Positions 63,090-64,000 of a DNA stretch of 64,000 nucleotides are shown here, one piece after another. The position numbers were made by a program, and so were the translations under genes. The notes below the pieces were generated by a model, which saw nothing but the letters and a program-made list of their open reading frames with translations, had not been told where the DNA came from and ran no database searches. Within the stretch, counting starts at the first letter, position 1, and every line of letters begins with the position of its first letter. The stretch is taken from contig DATNEW010000031.1 of assembly GCA_035606695.1 (NCBI GenBank), positions 62,001-126,000 on the forward strand. Direction: 5' to 3'. Source of the DNA: Gemmatimonadaceae bacterium (lineage in GTDB: Bacteria > Gemmatimonadota > Gemmatimonadetes > Gemmatimonadales > Gemmatimonadaceae).

Positions 63090-63956
63090 CTACTTGTTGG
63101 TTTCCGTGCCGGCCAGGAACGCGTTGATCTGCCGCACGGCGTAATCGACCTTGATGTCGAACGCCTTCTTGCCGAGCTCCTTGGTCGAGCGCCGCGCGTC
63201 GCCCGAGATGCCGTTGTTGATGCGCGGCACCTTTGGATCGCGCTGCGCGCCGCGCCCGAGCGTGTCGCCGAGCGCGGTAGGAATGAGATCGGCGCGGACG
63301 TAGACGTTGGCGGAATCGAGATACCACATCTCTGATGTATCGGGGATGCCGGCGTGCGAGCTCACCGGATATCCGTTCGCCTTGAGCCAGGCGTCGAAGT
63401 CGCCCTGCGCCTTGGCGTACACCTCATCGCAGAAAAAGACGCGCACGCCCTGCGGCGCGTACTTGGCGTCGAGCTTTTTCGCGACCTCGCCGTACACGTT
63501 CGTGCCGCCGCCGTGATCCTGCATGAGGATGACGTTCTTGAAGCCGGTGGCGATCGCCTGCTCGGTCAGGCGTTCGAGTACCGCGCCGAGAATCTCGGGC
63601 GTGAGGCCGATGGTGCCGGGCAGCGTCGCGCTCGCGTTGTTCGGCGTGTACGGCAGGACGGGCAGCGCGATCGCATTCCCGAGTTTGATGGCGATCGCCT
63701 TGACCGTCGCCTGCGCCATCATGGTATGGCCGCCGTTGGTATTCTGCGGACCGCGCTGTTCGGTGCCGCCCGTATAGATGAGGGCCGTGGTCTTGCCTTC
63801 GGCCATCGCTTGTTTGACTTCGGGCCAGGTCATCTTGTCGAATTCGACGAGCGGCCCCTTGGGTGGGTTCCTGGACAGCTGGGCGCCGGACGCGGCGAGC
63901 GGGAACATGAGCGCGGCGGCAGGTACCGCCACGGCGGCGATGCGAAGACGGGACAT
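63090..63956 (-). CDS. exported creatininase family protein
   Basis: Protein of 288 aa with a signal peptide (~1-25, ending ASGA). The creatininase-type core shows GGTEQRGPQ (~63-71, family pattern GSxEQHGPH), NGGHTMM with a metal-ligand His, and MQDHGGGTN (~146-154). Metal sites are mostly conserved, but the EQHGPH His is Arg here and the following His is Gln, so activity may differ. Family members are amidohydrolases (creatininase) or are involved in peptide-cofactor maturation (MftE-like). The gene begins 44 bp before the window end. Confidence 0.8.
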   Translation of the reverse strand: MSRLRIAAVAVPAAALMFPLAASGAQLSRNPPKGPLVEFDKMTWPEVKQAMAEGKTTALIYTGGTEQRGPQNTNGGHTMMAQATVKAIAIKLGNAIALPVLPYTPNNASATLPGTIGLTPEILGAVLERLTEQAIATGFKNVILMQDHGGGTNVYGEVAKKLDAKYAPQGVRVFFCDEVYAKAQGDFDAWLKANGYPVSSHAGIPDTSEMWYLDSANVYVRADLIPTALGDTLGRGAQRDPKVPRINNGISGDARRSTKELGKKAFDIKVDYAVRQINAFLAGTETNK

Positions 63957-64000
63957 GGGCTCGAAGGGTCGGGAGAATGGGGGCGTGGTCGGCGGAATTG

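Overview
The window is about 65% GC bacterial chromosome. It carries PadR plus ADOP-type FtsX permease pairs, a TonB receptor with a carboxypeptidase-regulatory-like N-terminus, a DUF5916 outer-membrane protein, many Sec/Tat/lipoprotein-exported hydrolases and dispersed intergenic hairpin repeats. Together these suggest a Gram-negative, probably aerobic heterotroph of the Gemmatimonadota or Acidobacteriota type. I lean to Gemmatimonadota, but this is an inference from gene families, not from a marker gene. No rRNA, tRNA, CRISPR array, insertion sequence or prophage gene was recognised.

Layout. 1-5.6 kb: end of an exported protein, alpha/beta hydrolase, L,D-transpeptidase, a tiny C2H2 zinc-finger protein (59 aa), nitroreductase, copper amine oxidase lipoprotein. 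5.6-9.0 kb: a thiol-redox island made of a thioredoxin-like protein, a secreted Cys-rich peptide, a PDZ lipoprotein with a Cys-rich tail, a divergent DsbA-like protein and a winged-helix regulator with a degenerate receiver domain. 9.0-11.7 kb: FtsX/MacB-like permease. 11.8-21.3 kb: a long minus-strand run (NTF2-like protein, exported His-rich protein, one-TM protein, zinc alcohol dehydrogenase, membrane-SRPBCC fusion, lipoprotein, epimerase, glycosyltransferase, DUF4442 thioesterase-like protein, FAD dehydrogenase). 21.4-29.7 kb: STAS-like protein, pyrophosphatase, exported hydrolase, two single-domain response regulators, MFS transporter, penicillin-acylase family enzyme, FecR protein with a sigma-like N-terminus, small exported protein. 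29.8-36.6 kb: M28 peptidase with membrane domain, twin-VOC protein, DUF5916 protein, Ig-like lipoprotein. 36.7-39.7 kb: a broken methyltransferase, then an overlapping operon of methyltransferase, ParB-like protein and PLP enzyme. 39.7-49 kb: exported hydrolase, two uncharacterised exported proteins, exported propeller-like protein with its TonB receptor, RmuC. 49-56 kb: PadR/ADOP pair with a clear palindromic operator, TPR protein, soluble PAS-GAF histidine kinase. 56-64 kb: OYE-family oxidoreductase, ankyrin protein, small protein, Tat-exported MsrB, M14 carboxypeptidase-like protein with repeat insertions, membrane protein, creatininase-family protein.

Most of the content concerns envelope redox, peptide and amine turnover and nutrient uptake. 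The parts most worth a second look are the Cys-rich peptide/thioredoxin/PDZ/DsbA island at 5.6-8.9 kb, tandem repeats that carry start or stop codons of real genes, five related long hairpin repeats between genes, the PadR operator, and a methyltransferase pseudogene with an internal deletion.
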